A stretch of 64,000 nucleotides of DNA. It comes from Scytonematopsis contorta HA4267-MV1. Its GTDB lineage: Bacteria; Cyanobacteriota; Cyanobacteriia; Cyanobacteriales; Nostocaceae. The notes beneath the pieces are model-generated. The model saw only the letters and a list, made by a program, of their open reading frames with translations, was not told the DNA's origin and did no database searches. Each line of letters starts with the position of its first letter. Positions within the stretch are counted from its first letter, which is position 1. Where the stretch lies: NCBI GenBank assembly GCA_019359035.1, contig JAHHIC010000053.1:186001-250000 (forward strand), given 5' to 3'. The translations under genes and the position numbers were made by a program. Shown here in pieces: positions 36,746-45,622 of this stretch.

Positions 36746-37084
36746 CTAAGCAGCTACAGCTACAGCTACAGGTTCAGCTTCTGCTTTTGGCTCATGCACT
36801 TCTTGCTTAATTGTCAGGTAACGAATCACCTCTTCACTTAAGCGCATCGAGCGTTCTAGAGTAAAAATGGCAGTACCCGGACCAGTGTAGTTCATTTGGA
36901 TGTAAACTCCATCGCGTTGCTTCTTAATTTCATAAGCAAGACGACGCTTACCACGGTTTTGAATTTGGATGTCATTAGCACCTAAATCCTTTAGCATGTT
37001 GTCATATTTAGCGACAATTTGCTCTACTTGTTCGTCTCCCAAGTCTGGACGCAGGATGTACATTGTTTCGTAAACGGTCTTCAT
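36746..37084 (-). CDS. rpsF: 30S ribosomal protein S6
   Basis: A 112-residue S6: [42 protein letters not shown] and [16 protein letters not shown], then an Ala/Glu/Val-rich tail. It binds 16S rRNA with S18. The start at 37084 follows AAGGAG by 8 nt. An ORF extension to 37189 reads through the leader hairpins and is not coding. rpsR is not in this window. A structured leader (37131-37214) precedes it. Confidence 0.96.
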   Translation of the reverse strand: MKTVYETMYILRPDLGDEQVEQIVAKYDNMLKDLGANDIQIQNRGKRRLAYEIKKQRDGVYIQMNYTGPGTAIFTLERSMRLSEEVIRYLTIKQEVHEPKAEAEPVAVAVAA

Positions 37085-37130
37085 GATTTTTATCTCCTTA
37101 TGGACATTTAGGGTTGCTAGTGTTGATTTT

Positions 37131-37214
37131 TCAGCCCAATCAGCTACCTTTAGAGTAGGTAGCGCTGTCAACAACATCTGAAGCAACAAGGAATTTTGAC
37201 ACTCACCGGGCTAA
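37131..37214 (-). promoter_or_regulatory. putative S6-type leader RNA of rpsF
   Basis: On the minus strand an outer stem TTAGCCC (plus 37208-37214) / GGGCTGA (37131-37137) encloses a 6-bp stem TGTCAA/TTGACA (37166-37171 with 37196-37201) and a hairpin CTACC/GGTAG (37144-37148 with 37158-37162). The CCCGG next to the outer stem recalls the CCG feature of known S6:S18 leaders. Assignment is tentative. Confidence 0.5.
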
Positions 37215-37477
37215 GCTCTAAATCCTATCACAGCGGGATTTATCCTGCAAATACCTTAACCTAGTGGAAGGAATTGCGCTCCACCCTAATTAGTAAAAGT
37301 ACACATTCCTACTTCAAAAACAAAGGGTTTTGCGGAAACTGCTTTCGTACAGGATAGTTTTGTATAATCTTAACCAGTTTTCTATCAATGCCATTATGTT
37401 GTCAAGCTGACAAAAACTTACAGCTACAAATACCGACAAATTTTTTTCTAATAATCTGAGGATGTTAATTTAAACTT

Positions 37478-38251
37478 ATGGCGCAACGCTTTGTGCGAGT
37501 TCAAAATCAAAAAGGGCAAATTTTCTACGGCGTTTTGCAATTGTCCCTCAATGTTCAGGTTCTAGACGCTCCTCCCTGGTTACAAGGGCAACCTACAGAT
37601 TTTAATTTGGAACCGGATACTTATCAAATTCTCGCTCCCTGTGCTCCTTCTAAAATTGTGGCTGTCGGTAAAAATTACGCCGAACATGCAGCCGAGATGG
37701 GAAGCGAAGTTCCGCAAGAGCCGTTAATTTTCCTCAAACCTGCTTCTACCATTATTCCTTCTGAAACAGAAATCAAGTACCCATCCCAATCGCAACGAGT
37801 CGATTACGAGGGCGAACTAGCATTAGTAATTGGCGAACATGCTGTTGATTGCACTCCAGAGCAAGCCCAGACAAAAATTTGGGGTTACACCATAGCTAAT
37901 GATGTAACTGCGCGTGACTTACAAAAAAAAGATAATCAATGGACACGAGCTAAAGGTTTTGATACCTTTTGTCCGCTCGGTCCGTGGATTGTTAGAGAAA
38001 TCAATCCCGGAGCTTTACTACAGACTTTTTTAAATGACGAACTTAAACCTGTACAGTCGTCTTGTATTGACCAAATGGTGTTTACTCCAGATTTTCTCGT
38101 TTCCTACATCAGCCGAGTCATGACCCTATTACCAGGGGATGTGATACTCACTGGAACTCCCCTTGGCGTCGGACCATTACAGATTGGCGACCGCGTGCGT
38201 ATAGAAATCGAAGGCATTGGTAGGCTAGAAAATGCAGTGATAGCACGTTGA
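37478..38251 (+). CDS. fumarylacetoacetate hydrolase family protein
   Basis: A 257-residue FAH-fold enzyme. The conserved core KIVAVGKNYAEHAAEMG, the metal-binding glutamates in VDYEGELALVIG, the WGYTIANDVTARDLQ segment and the C-terminal LTGTPLGVGPLQIGDRVRIEIEGIG are all present. Relatives act as acylpyruvases, oxaloacetate decarboxylases or hydratase/isomerases of dicarboxylic acids; the substrate cannot be decided from sequence. The first 50 residues form the family's variable N-terminal beta domain. It is monocistronic and divergent from rpsF. Confidence 0.9.
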   Translation: MAQRFVRVQNQKGQIFYGVLQLSLNVQVLDAPPWLQGQPTDFNLEPDTYQILAPCAPSKIVAVGKNYAEHAAEMGSEVPQEPLIFLKPASTIIPSETEIKYPSQSQRVDYEGELALVIGEHAVDCTPEQAQTKIWGYTIANDVTARDLQKKDNQWTRAKGFDTFCPLGPWIVREINPGALLQTFLNDELKPVQSSCIDQMVFTPDFLVSYISRVMTLLPGDVILTGTPLGVGPLQIGDRVRIEIEGIGRLENAVIAR

Positions 38252-38266
38252 AAAATTAGCATCCAC

Positions 38267-38308
38267 CAGTCAGTAGTCAACAGTCAACAGTCAACAGTCA
38301 ACAATTAA
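38267..38308. repeat. heptamer array (CAGTCAA) at the Tic20 stop codon
   Basis: Six units, CAGTCAG, TAGTCAA, CAGTCAA three times and CAATTAA. The TAA stop of the Tic20-like gene (38305-38307) is inside the last unit. Confidence 0.9.
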
Positions 38309-38781
38309 CGTACTTGAGTATAAACTGCTTCAGAAATAGCAGGGATTTCTGCGTAACGTCCCAACAATGACTGGGCTATGGAATAAATAGAAGCACCTAC
38401 TATACCTAAAAAGATTGTTGTGTATAAAGTTTGAACCGCAAAATCGCTACTTGGAACTAAGCCAATAACGTCAGTCAATATGCGGCATAAAAAGATTACA
38501 ATATCCAAAAGGATTGCTTGCATGGTGTTAAAACGAATAAAGTGATTAATTTTTTCATTCCTCACCACAAACATAAATAAAGCTAAGAAAATAAGCAGGG
38601 GAATAAAACTATTCACGTTATAAATGCTCAATAATGGAATTAAAGGCAAAAATAACACTCCTATTACAGGAAACTGCTTAATCAAAAATACTCCAAAAAC
38701 TAAGACCTCAACCAAAGGTAACAAGTAAGGCAATGAAGCAAAAACTCTGTCTGAAACTGTTGTAGTTCCGCGCCAAGTCAT
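38305..38781 (-). CDS. Tic20 family membrane protein
   Basis: A 158-residue protein with four predicted helices (about 14-33, 40-66, 85-104, 118-140). DRVFASLPYLLPLVEVLVFG near the N-terminus and NHFIRFNTMQAILLDI in the third helix are Tic20/Ycf60 signatures. In plastids Tic20 is a channel component of the inner-envelope protein translocon; the cyanobacterial role is not established. The stop codon falls inside a heptamer array. Confidence 0.88.
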   Translation of the reverse strand: MTWRGTTTVSDRVFASLPYLLPLVEVLVFGVFLIKQFPVIGVLFLPLIPLLSIYNVNSFIPLLIFLALFMFVVRNEKINHFIRFNTMQAILLDIVIFLCRILTDVIGLVPSSDFAVQTLYTTIFLGIVGASIYSIAQSLLGRYAEIPAISEAVYTQVR

Positions 38782-38864
38782 AGTAGGTTCTCCTTTGCAT
38801 GAAAAGTGTATCCTCTAAACGCTAGGATAACGCAGCTGCTTGTGGTTTCTTGTAACACATTAGA

Positions 38865-39062
38865 TTATTTTATTTTCACTATGAGGAATCCCATCATACA
38901 TTTATACTGTTCTGGTTGTTGTAGGTCGATTTTTCTCACTTGACTACCACAACGCAGCTGACCCTGACGCCAACGGGGTTGACCGCTAGAATCAGCCAAG
39001 ACGCAGGATTGACAAACTTGCTTCGGGGCGAGTATTTGCTCTTCTGTTAAAATTACTAACAT
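38865..39062 (-). CDS. small four-cysteine protein, hypothetical
   Basis: A 65-residue protein with C-x2-C near the middle (VCQSCVLADSSGQPRWRQ) and two later cysteines (LRCGSQV, YKCMMG), a possible zinc-ribbon-like arrangement. It begins MLVILTEEQILAPKQ. I chose the ATG at 39062; the ORF's upstream start at 39074 would be a TTG with no Shine-Dalgarno. The cysteine spacing and ordered composition make it likely real. No function is known to me. Confidence 0.6.
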   Translation of the reverse strand: MLVILTEEQILAPKQVCQSCVLADSSGQPRWRQGQLRCGSQVRKIDLQQPEQYKCMMGFLIVKIK

Positions 39063-39460
39063 TTCATTTATCAACTATTCTTTGTATAGATTTTATTAAG
39101 TGTTACCTGTTTTCAGTTAAAATATTTTGCTTATATACATAATTTTTATTTTTTGGCTTCTGAGAATTCTTCCCAAGTGTAGTGAAACCTTATTTTGCAT
39201 TTTTGATTTTGGATTTCAGTACAATACATAATTTTATACAACAATATAACAAGTAGCTTTGCTTAACGCTGTAAGGGGAAAGCGAGGAAAGCGAGGAAAG
39301 CATAGATAGAGAAAGTTTGACAAATAATTTATCTCGCTTGCAATTGGCGAATCAGTAAATAAATAAAATAAACTAAACTAATCAGTGTGTCATTAGTTGT
39401 TGGTTATTAGTCATTACCTGGGCTACTGGCATACATGTTTATTTTTTAAGGACAATTCTT
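39063..39460. other. divergent intergenic region upstream of glyA
   Basis: No gene is seen. There is a short tandem GCGAGGAAA (9 bp, twice) near 39280-39299. I looked for the paired aptamers of a glycine riboswitch before glyA and saw none. Confidence 0.4.
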
Positions 39461-40744
39461 GTGAGTAAGACTAACTCAGATTTTCTTGCTTCCTCTGACC
39501 CAATAGCTTTTGAGTTCATTAATCAAGAGCTACAACGTCAAAGGGAACACTTGGAACTAATCGCCAGTGAAAACTTCACCTCCGCTGCAGTACTAGCTGC
39601 TCAGGGTTCGGTATTAACCAACAAATATGCCGAAGGCTTGCCCGGTAAACGCTATTATGGCGGTTGCGAGTACGTGGATAAAATTGAACAATTAGCAATT
39701 GACCGTGCTAAACAGCTATTCGGTGCAGCACACGCTAATGTTCAACCCCATTCCGGCGCTCAAGCAAACTTTGCTGTGTTCTTAACGCTACTTGAACCAG
39801 GCGACAAAATCATGGGGATGGATTTGTCTCATGGAGGACACTTGACCCACGGTTCACCAGTCAACGTTTCTGGTAAATGGTTTGAAGTTTGCCACTATGG
39901 TGTTAGTCGCGAAACAGAACAACTAGACTACGAACAAATCCGTGAGCAGGCGCTGAGGGAGCGTCCTAAGCTCATAATTTGTGGTTACTCCGCTTATCCC
40001 CGTGTAATTGACTTTGAAAAGTTCCGCAGTATTGCCTCTGAAGTAGGCGCTTATTTGCTAGCGGATATTGCTCATATTGCTGGTTTAGTAGCTACTGGTC
40101 ATCACCCTAACCCGCTCCCTTACTGTGATGTAGTAACAACCACTACACACAAAACGTTACGTGGTCCTCGTGGTGGTTTAATCCTGACCCGCGACCCAGA
40201 GATGGGTAAAAAGTTAGACAAATCGGTTTTCCCTGGAACTCAAGGTGGACCATTAGAACATGTAATCGCTGGAAAGGCGGTAGCTTTTGGTGAAGCCCTG
40301 AAGCCAGAGTTTAAAGAATATTCTGGTCAAGTGATTGAAAATGCGCGTGCTTTGGCAAATCAACTACAAAACCGAGGCTTAAAAATAGTATCAGATGGAA
40401 CAGATAACCATTTGATGCTAGTAGATTTGCGGTCTATTGGTATAACTGGTAAAATCGCAGACCAATTAGTAAGTAATGTAAATATTACTGCTAATAAAAA
40501 TACCGTACCTTTTGACCCTGAGTCCCCATTTGTAACCAGTGGTTTGAGATTAGGTTCTCCAGCTATGACCACAAGAGGTATGGGAACTGTCGAATTTACA
40601 GAAATTGGCAATATAATTGCTGACTGCTTACTAAATCGCGACTCTGAAGCTGTTAAAGAAGATTGTCGGCGACGAGTAGCTTCCTTGTGCGAGCGTTTCC
40701 CATTATACCCACACTTAACAATTCCTGTGCCCGCTTTAGCATAA
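39461..40744 (+). CDS. glyA: serine hydroxymethyltransferase
   Basis: This PLP enzyme interconverts serine and glycine with tetrahydrofolate, feeding one-carbon metabolism and photorespiration. The 427-residue protein has the PLP lysine K231 in [23 protein letters not shown] near residue 33, and GKRYYGG at 62-68. The start is GTG at 39461 with AAGGA 9 nt upstream. A GC-rich hairpin follows the stop codon. Confidence 0.97.
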   Translation: MSKTNSDFLASSDPIAFEFINQELQRQREHLELIASENFTSAAVLAAQGSVLTNKYAEGLPGKRYYGGCEYVDKIEQLAIDRAKQLFGAAHANVQPHSGAQANFAVFLTLLEPGDKIMGMDLSHGGHLTHGSPVNVSGKWFEVCHYGVSRETEQLDYEQIREQALRERPKLIICGYSAYPRVIDFEKFRSIASEVGAYLLADIAHIAGLVATGHHPNPLPYCDVVTTTTHKTLRGPRGGLILTRDPEMGKKLDKSVFPGTQGGPLEHVIAGKAVAFGEALKPEFKEYSGQVIENARALANQLQNRGLKIVSDGTDNHLMLVDLRSIGITGKIADQLVSNVNITANKNTVPFDPESPFVTSGLRLGSPAMTTRGMGTVEFTEIGNIIADCLLNRDSEAVKEDCRRRVASLCERFPLYPHLTIPVPALA

Positions 40745-40761
40745 GAGACCTAACCCCCCAA

Positions 40762-40787
40762 CCCCCTTCCCTACAAGGGAAGGGGGG
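40762..40787 (+). terminator. GC-rich hairpin after glyA
   Basis: CCCCCTTCCC (40762-40771) pairs perfectly with GGGAAGGGGG (40778-40787) around the loop TACAAG, 18 bp after the stop codon. No U-run follows. It resembles the arms of the inverted repeat at 5645-5794, so it may be a repeat reused as a terminator. Confidence 0.6.
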
Positions 40788-40832
40788 GTAAGATAAAGAC
40801 ATATTTCTGGATATGTATCAATGTTTATTTTT

Positions 40833-40895
40833 CTATTAGCAATTAACAATTAACAATTGGCAATTAGCAATTAGCAATTACCTATTAACAATTTA
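40833..40895. repeat. heptamer array (CAATTAA/CAATTAG)
   Basis: Nine units: CTATTAG, CAATTAA, CAATTAA, CAATTGG, CAATTAG, CAATTAG, CAATTAC, CTATTAA and CAATTTA. It lies between glyA and the WecA-like gene and is related to the array at 57431. Confidence 0.85.
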
Positions 40896-41014
40896 AAGAT
40901 ATTCACAATTGTAAAATTAACGTTCTGATATAGTTCAAAAATATAGTAGATATAGATAGACACATTTCTTAACGGAAATTGTACGTATACTAAACTACTT
41001 ATTTTAAAATACTA

Positions 41015-42064
41015 ATGCCTCAGATATATCATCTGATTGCTTTCCTTGTTGCCGCTGTTGTAGTTCTCTGGACTACACCTGATGTTAGAAATATTGGTAT
41101 TAAAAGCGGACAAGTCGATAAGCCAAATGAACGAAAAGTTCATCAACGCCCGATGGTTCGTCTAGGAGGAGTTTCTATCTTTACGGGTACTGCTATTGCA
41201 CTATTACTAGTGTGGTGGTTGGGTGGATTTGGAAATCTTTCTCCCGAAAAAGAATGGCAAATTTGGGGTATTGCTTTAGGTGGGATTTGCTTTTTTCTTA
41301 TCGGTTTAGCTGATGATTTATTAAACCTGTCCCCTTTTACTCGCTTGGTTATGCAAGTAATTGTGGCGGTTGGTGCATGGAAAATGGGCGTAAGTATCGA
41401 TTTTATTAGTATTCCCACAATCGGTATAGTTCACCTAAATTGGCTGAGTTTGCCTATCACTGTTTTATGGTTGGTAGGGATGGTCAATGCCATTAACTGG
41501 ATAGATGGTTTAGATGGATTAGCGGCTGGAGTATCGGGAATTGGGGCAATTGTGATGTCGATTGTATCGTTGTATATGAAGCAACCAGAAGCAGCATTGA
41601 TTGCAGCGGCACTTGCTGGTGCATCTCTTGGGTTTCTTCGCTACAACTTTAACCCTGCTCAAATTTTCATGGGGGATGGGGGTTCTTATTTTATGGGATT
41701 CACTCTTGCATCTGTGGGTGTAATTGGTTTAGTAAAAATCCCAGTGGTCACGGCGGTTGTATTGCCTTACGTAATTTTAGCTGTGCCCATTGTCGATATG
41801 TCCACCGTGATTTTACTACGACTTCGCAATGGTAAATCACCATTTACTGCTGACAAAACTCATCTGCACCATAGACTTCTCAAAGCTGGACTATCTCACC
41901 GATGGGCAGTTTTATTTATTTATTCTTTAACCTTGTGGGCTGGAAGTTTAGCATTGGCTCTTGCTGGCTTACCTAGCGGAATTATTTACGCCTGTGCAAC
42001 AACTTCACTACTTAGTTACACTACTTGGCGAGTTTGGAAACGTTCGCGACAATCTGGAAGCTAG
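41015..42064 (+). CDS. polyprenyl-phosphate sugar-1-phosphate transferase (WecA/TagO/MraY family)
   Basis: A 349-residue protein with about ten membrane helices that starts lipid-linked glycan synthesis by transferring a HexNAc-1-phosphate to undecaprenyl phosphate. It shows the Mg-binding ADDLLNLS (99-106), NAINWIDGLDGLAAG (158-172), FMGDGGSYFMGF and the cytoplasmic HLHHRLL loop of the WecA-type subgroup. The lack of MraY-specific motifs argues for O-antigen or exopolysaccharide rather than peptidoglycan. The stop codon runs straight into a GTGGGGA-type heptamer trace. Confidence 0.92.
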   Translation: MPQIYHLIAFLVAAVVVLWTTPDVRNIGIKSGQVDKPNERKVHQRPMVRLGGVSIFTGTAIALLLVWWLGGFGNLSPEKEWQIWGIALGGICFFLIGLADDLLNLSPFTRLVMQVIVAVGAWKMGVSIDFISIPTIGIVHLNWLSLPITVLWLVGMVNAINWIDGLDGLAAGVSGIGAIVMSIVSLYMKQPEAALIAAALAGASLGFLRYNFNPAQIFMGDGGSYFMGFTLASVGVIGLVKIPVVTAVVLPYVILAVPIVDMSTVILLRLRNGKSPFTADKTHLHHRLLKAGLSHRWAVLFIYSLTLWAGSLALALAGLPSGIIYACATTSLLSYTTWRVWKRSRQSGS

Positions 42065-42079
42065 GGAGTGGGGAATGGG
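42062..42079. repeat. short heptamer trace at the WecA-like stop codon
   Basis: TAGGGAG-TGGGGAA-TGGG begins with the stop codon itself and runs for about two and a half units. It is a minor example of the same repeat class. Confidence 0.6.
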
Positions 42080-42199
42080 CTTGTGAATTAGGAAATTAGG
42101 AATTTACGTAAGTTACATCTGGATTTATTGGTGATACATTATACGTTATAAGCCTGAGCAATTGGACAAAACGCTTCTTGTTTTAATTAAAAAAAATGT

Positions 42200-42223
42200 A
42201 GAGACCTTACATGTAAGGTCTCT
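42200..42223. repeat. 24-bp perfect palindrome of the GTAGAGAC family
   Basis: AGAGACCTTACA and its complement form a perfect palindrome preceded by GT. It is related to the elements at 4535-4562 and 17473-17500 by its ends, but the middle differs. Confidence 0.8.
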
Positions 42224-42288
42224 GTATAGTTTGCATAGTATACAGCAGTTTGCAGGGTCAATAAGGTACATAGGTTTAATGTCAGACT

Positions 42289-42316
42289 CTTGTGGGGTGG
42301 GCATCCTTGCCCGCCC
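42289..42316. repeat. dispersed element with CTTGTGGGGTGGGCATCC (copy 3)
   Basis: It is identical to copy 2 through CTTGTGGGGTGGGCATCC and TTGCCCGCCC. Along with the palindrome at 42200 it is the only structure in the 465-bp gap before the kinase gene. Confidence 0.8.
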
Positions 42317-42529
42317 GCTTGTGTTTAACTAACTTGATATTTGCTGTATATCTAAATAAATATAGGTATTCTTCACTTTTGATACTAATCGATAGATAAA
42401 AGACTCATGAAGATACTGAAGCTATAAGTAATCTTTATGATTTTTTTATGATTTTGTAGCGAAATCAACCTTAATTTTCCAGAAGATATAAAGATAAGCG
42501 CTTATATTAAAAATTTCTGGAGAGCGGAT

Positions 42530-43903
42530 GTGGAAATCTATTGTACTCGTCCTGGGTGTCCAAAACCGAAAAACTCTTTCCCTGACTTGGATGATGTCTC
42601 TATTTTAAAGAATGTTCCACAGAAATACTGCTCCTGCTGCGAAATGCCGCTGATTTTAGATGGTCGTTATGTTCCGATAAAGGAATTGGGACGAGGTGGG
42701 TTTGGAGCTGCTTTTCTAACTTGTGACCGTCGAACTCCAGCAATGCGTTCCTGTGTAGTAAAACAGTTACAACCACGTACAGACCTGAGTCCGGAACAAA
42801 TACGAAAGGTGACAGAGTTATTTCATCGCGAGGCTGAAGTCCTAGAAAAGCTGGGCACTCATCCGCATATTCCCGAACTTCATGCGTTTTTTGCATTACA
42901 TCCTTCTCCCCTACCACCTAATCTAAATTGGGGACAGAATCAACAGCAAGAGTTATTCTATTTGGTGCAGCAGTATATTGACGGTGAAGACTTGCAACAG
43001 GAACTGCACCGTAAGAAGAGTTTGTCTGAAGATGAAGCGATAGAAGTTTTACAAGCAATTTTAGAAGTTTTGGAATTTGTCCACAACAATAACTCTATCC
43101 ATCGAGATATTAAGCCATCTAATATTATGCGTTCTAGAGATGGTAAATTATATCTCGTAGATTTTGGCGCAGTTAAACAAATAGTCGCAACTGGAACAAA
43201 ACAGCCAAGTCCTGATACTACTAACGTTTTACCCTCCGAATCTATAACTAGGGTTCATACACCAGGGTTTGCTCCTCCGGAACAGAGAGATGGTATAGCA
43301 GTTTATCCTTCATCTGATTTGTATGCTTTAGCTGCCAGTTGTGTGTTTTTGTTGACTGGTAAGGAACCAACAAATTTTATTGAACCTTATACTAAGACTT
43401 GGAACTGGAAAGAACAAGTACGAATTAGCGACCATCTTGCGAACATTTTGGAAAGGATGCTCAAAGAAAAACCAGTAGATAGGTTCAATTCAGCAAAAGA
43501 AGTGCTGGAAGCTTTAAAGTTAGGAAAATTGTCGCACTTTGATTGGTTAATTGCACCATTTTTAACCGGGTTTGAAGTGGGGTTGTTGGGGTTAGTTCTA
43601 AAAAACGTACTACCACCCACAATTGGTGTTGGATTAGTTGCAACGATTTTATTTGGTTTAATTTATGCTCAATATCAACGAATTATTCTCAAAAAGCATA
43701 TCTTGATTATAGCAGCTACAACCTTTGCGATTGCCCTATTATCGTTATCATTTTTACCTCCTCAATTACAAGTACCTATTTTGGGTGTACAACTACCTAA
43801 TAATCATTTATTAGTAGCATTTACTGCAGCGCTGGTAGGAGTTTTAGGTATTATTTTAATCGGATTGTCTCAAATTATTTACCAACTTCTTGTTCGTATT
43901 TAA
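42530..43903 (+). CDS. 4-Cys-prefixed membrane Ser/Thr protein kinase
   Basis: A 457-residue Hanks-type kinase. An N-terminal zinc-ribbon-like prefix (C5, C10, C34, C36/C37) precedes the kinase domain: GRGGFGAAF (54-62), K78 in VVKQL, E101, HRDIKPSN (191-198), DFG (211-213) and PGFAPPEQ. All catalytic residues are present. Four hydrophobic helices follow (about 335-457) and anchor it in the membrane. The start is GTG at 42530 after GGAG. It lies 43 bp before a receptor-like binding protein, which probably shares its transcript, suggesting ligand-linked signalling. Confidence 0.93.
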   Translation: MEIYCTRPGCPKPKNSFPDLDDVSILKNVPQKYCSCCEMPLILDGRYVPIKELGRGGFGAAFLTCDRRTPAMRSCVVKQLQPRTDLSPEQIRKVTELFHREAEVLEKLGTHPHIPELHAFFALHPSPLPPNLNWGQNQQQELFYLVQQYIDGEDLQQELHRKKSLSEDEAIEVLQAILEVLEFVHNNNSIHRDIKPSNIMRSRDGKLYLVDFGAVKQIVATGTKQPSPDTTNVLPSESITRVHTPGFAPPEQRDGIAVYPSSDLYALAASCVFLLTGKEPTNFIEPYTKTWNWKEQVRISDHLANILERMLKEKPVDRFNSAKEVLEALKLGKLSHFDWLIAPFLTGFEVGLLGLVLKNVLPPTIGVGLVATILFGLIYAQYQRIILKKHILIIAATTFAIALLSLSFLPPQLQVPILGVQLPNNHLLVAFTAALVGVLGIILIGLSQIIYQLLVRI

Positions 43904-43946
43904 TGAAAAAACTAATATTATTTATGATTTAATCTAGGGTGAATTC

Positions 43947-45464
43947 ATGTCGAATAATAAAGACATCGTCCGCTTAGCCATAGCTGTTGTAATCGCTTCA
44001 GGAATTTTAGGTGCTGGATTGTTAGTACTACAAATGGCAATGTCTGACCCAAAAGTAGTTAATCCTTCAGTAATAAATAAAGATAATTCAGTAAAAGCCC
44101 CCAACTCCAATACTAATTTTGATGCTTTGGAATCACGGATGAGTTTCGGAGAAAAAATCTTAGTAGAAGAAGAACTGGCCAAGGATAGAGAAGGTTTTAA
44201 AAATGCAAAAAAACAAGGAAAAGAAGCAATAGCTCGAAACAGTTATCAGCAAGCTATTAAATATTTTGCAAAAGCATTAACAATTGCACCCAACGCTCCA
44301 GAAACCCTTATTTACCTAAATAATGCCAAAATAGGTGATAAAGAAGCTTATATAATAGCAGTCCCAGTGCCAATAGTACCTCAAAGAAGTGGTAACAAAC
44401 ATCCAGATAAAGCACTAGAAATGTTACGTGGATTTGCTCAAGCGCAAGATGAAATTAATAAAGCTGGTGGAATTAATGATAAGCCTTTAAAATTGTTAAT
44501 TGTTAACGATGAAGATAATCCAGAAACAGCTATCAAAATTGCTACAAAATTAGTAGAAGATAAAAATATAATTGGTGTGATGGGTCATCGTTTAAGTGAA
44601 GTCAGCTTAGCGGTCGCACCTGTATATAGTAATGCCAAAATTGTATTTGTTACCCCTGTTAGTACATCTCCTGCTCTTCAAAGCGAAGAGAAATCTGTTA
44701 ATAACGGTAAGCGCTATGTGTTTCGTACAAACATTGATACTGAGTCTGCGGCTAAAAAATTAGCTAATTACGTATTGAATACTTTAAAAGTAAAAGATGT
44801 AGCTATTTTTTATGATTCACAGAAACCTCAATATAGCCAAAATTTACGACAAGAGTTTAAAAGCACTTTTGAAGCCTTTCAAGGCAAAATTGTTTATGAA
44901 GCTGACTTATCTTCAGTGAGCGATAACTTTCCAGCGGAAACAGAAATTCAACAGGCAACTGCTAAGGGTGCAAAAGCATTTATATTATTACCAAATGTTA
45001 ACTCTGTAGAAAGTGCTCGTAGCATTATTGCTGCAACACCTAAAAATATAAATTTGATAGGAGATATTAGTGTTTTATATACACGCAGCACTTTATCAAT
45101 TTTAGGTGAAAAAGCCGAAGGAATGGTCTTAGCCGTGGCTTCTCATAATGCTAAAAATACCAAATTTTCTAACCTCGCTAAACAACTCTGGGGAGGAGAT
45201 AACCTCGAATTGTCTTGGCAAACAGTAAATTCTTATGATGCAGTACAGATTTTTATTGAAGCATTAAGGCGCAATCCCCAACCTGAAGCGATTCAAGAAG
45301 AAATATGCAAACAGGGATTTGAAGCAATGGACGCTGCTGGAGACACTTTAAAATTTGACTGTGCTGCAAGCAGTACTCCTTTAAGCCGAGTCAAGTTGGT
45401 AAAAGTTAGTCGCTTAGAATCAAATCCAAAGGAATTCCACTTCAAATTGCTGGGTAATCAGTAA
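43947..45464 (+). CDS. membrane-anchored periplasmic-binding (Leu/Ile/Val-type) receptor
   Basis: A 505-residue protein: one N-terminal membrane helix (8-31), a disordered linker, a TPR-like helical pair (about 84-122, ARNSYQQAIKYFAKALTIAPN) and a type I periplasmic-binding domain (about 135-500: RGFAQAQDEINKAGGINDKPL, GVMGHRLSEVSLAVAPVY, FRTNIDTESAAKKLANYV, FILLPNVNSVESARSII). No ABC permease or ATPase gene is adjacent, so it is more likely a sensor or docking receptor than a transporter subunit. It follows the 4-Cys kinase by 43 bp. The end carries a 14-bp duplication over the stop codon. Confidence 0.85.
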   Translation: MSNNKDIVRLAIAVVIASGILGAGLLVLQMAMSDPKVVNPSVINKDNSVKAPNSNTNFDALESRMSFGEKILVEEELAKDREGFKNAKKQGKEAIARNSYQQAIKYFAKALTIAPNAPETLIYLNNAKIGDKEAYIIAVPVPIVPQRSGNKHPDKALEMLRGFAQAQDEINKAGGINDKPLKLLIVNDEDNPETAIKIATKLVEDKNIIGVMGHRLSEVSLAVAPVYSNAKIVFVTPVSTSPALQSEEKSVNNGKRYVFRTNIDTESAAKKLANYVLNTLKVKDVAIFYDSQKPQYSQNLRQEFKSTFEAFQGKIVYEADLSSVSDNFPAETEIQQATAKGAKAFILLPNVNSVESARSIIAATPKNINLIGDISVLYTRSTLSILGEKAEGMVLAVASHNAKNTKFSNLAKQLWGGDNLELSWQTVNSYDAVQIFIEALRRNPQPEAIQEEICKQGFEAMDAAGDTLKFDCAASSTPLSRVKLVKVSRLESNPKEFHFKLLGNQ

Positions 45465-45479
45465 AGGGTAATCAGTAAA
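45452..45479. repeat. 14-bp tandem duplication over the receptor stop codon
   Basis: GGGTAATCAGTAAA occurs twice in a row (45452-45465 and 45466-45479). The TAA stop (45462-45464) lies in the first copy. Confidence 0.9.
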
Positions 45480-45622
45480 ACTTTAATTGATGCTAGGTAC
45501 GGCAAACACTAGTGATATCTACTACTTGACGTAATTTATTTCAGAGATAATACTTAAGATAATTAAAGATTAATTTTTGTCGAAAAAGTACTTTATAGCT
45601 CTATAAAATTTGGAGTTAATTA

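Noticed and set aside
37085-37189. 35-residue N-terminal extension of S6
   Set aside because: It lies in the structured leader; AAGGAG and the conserved start are at 37084.
39063-39460. Glycine riboswitch before glyA
   Set aside because: No tandem aptamer features were seen.
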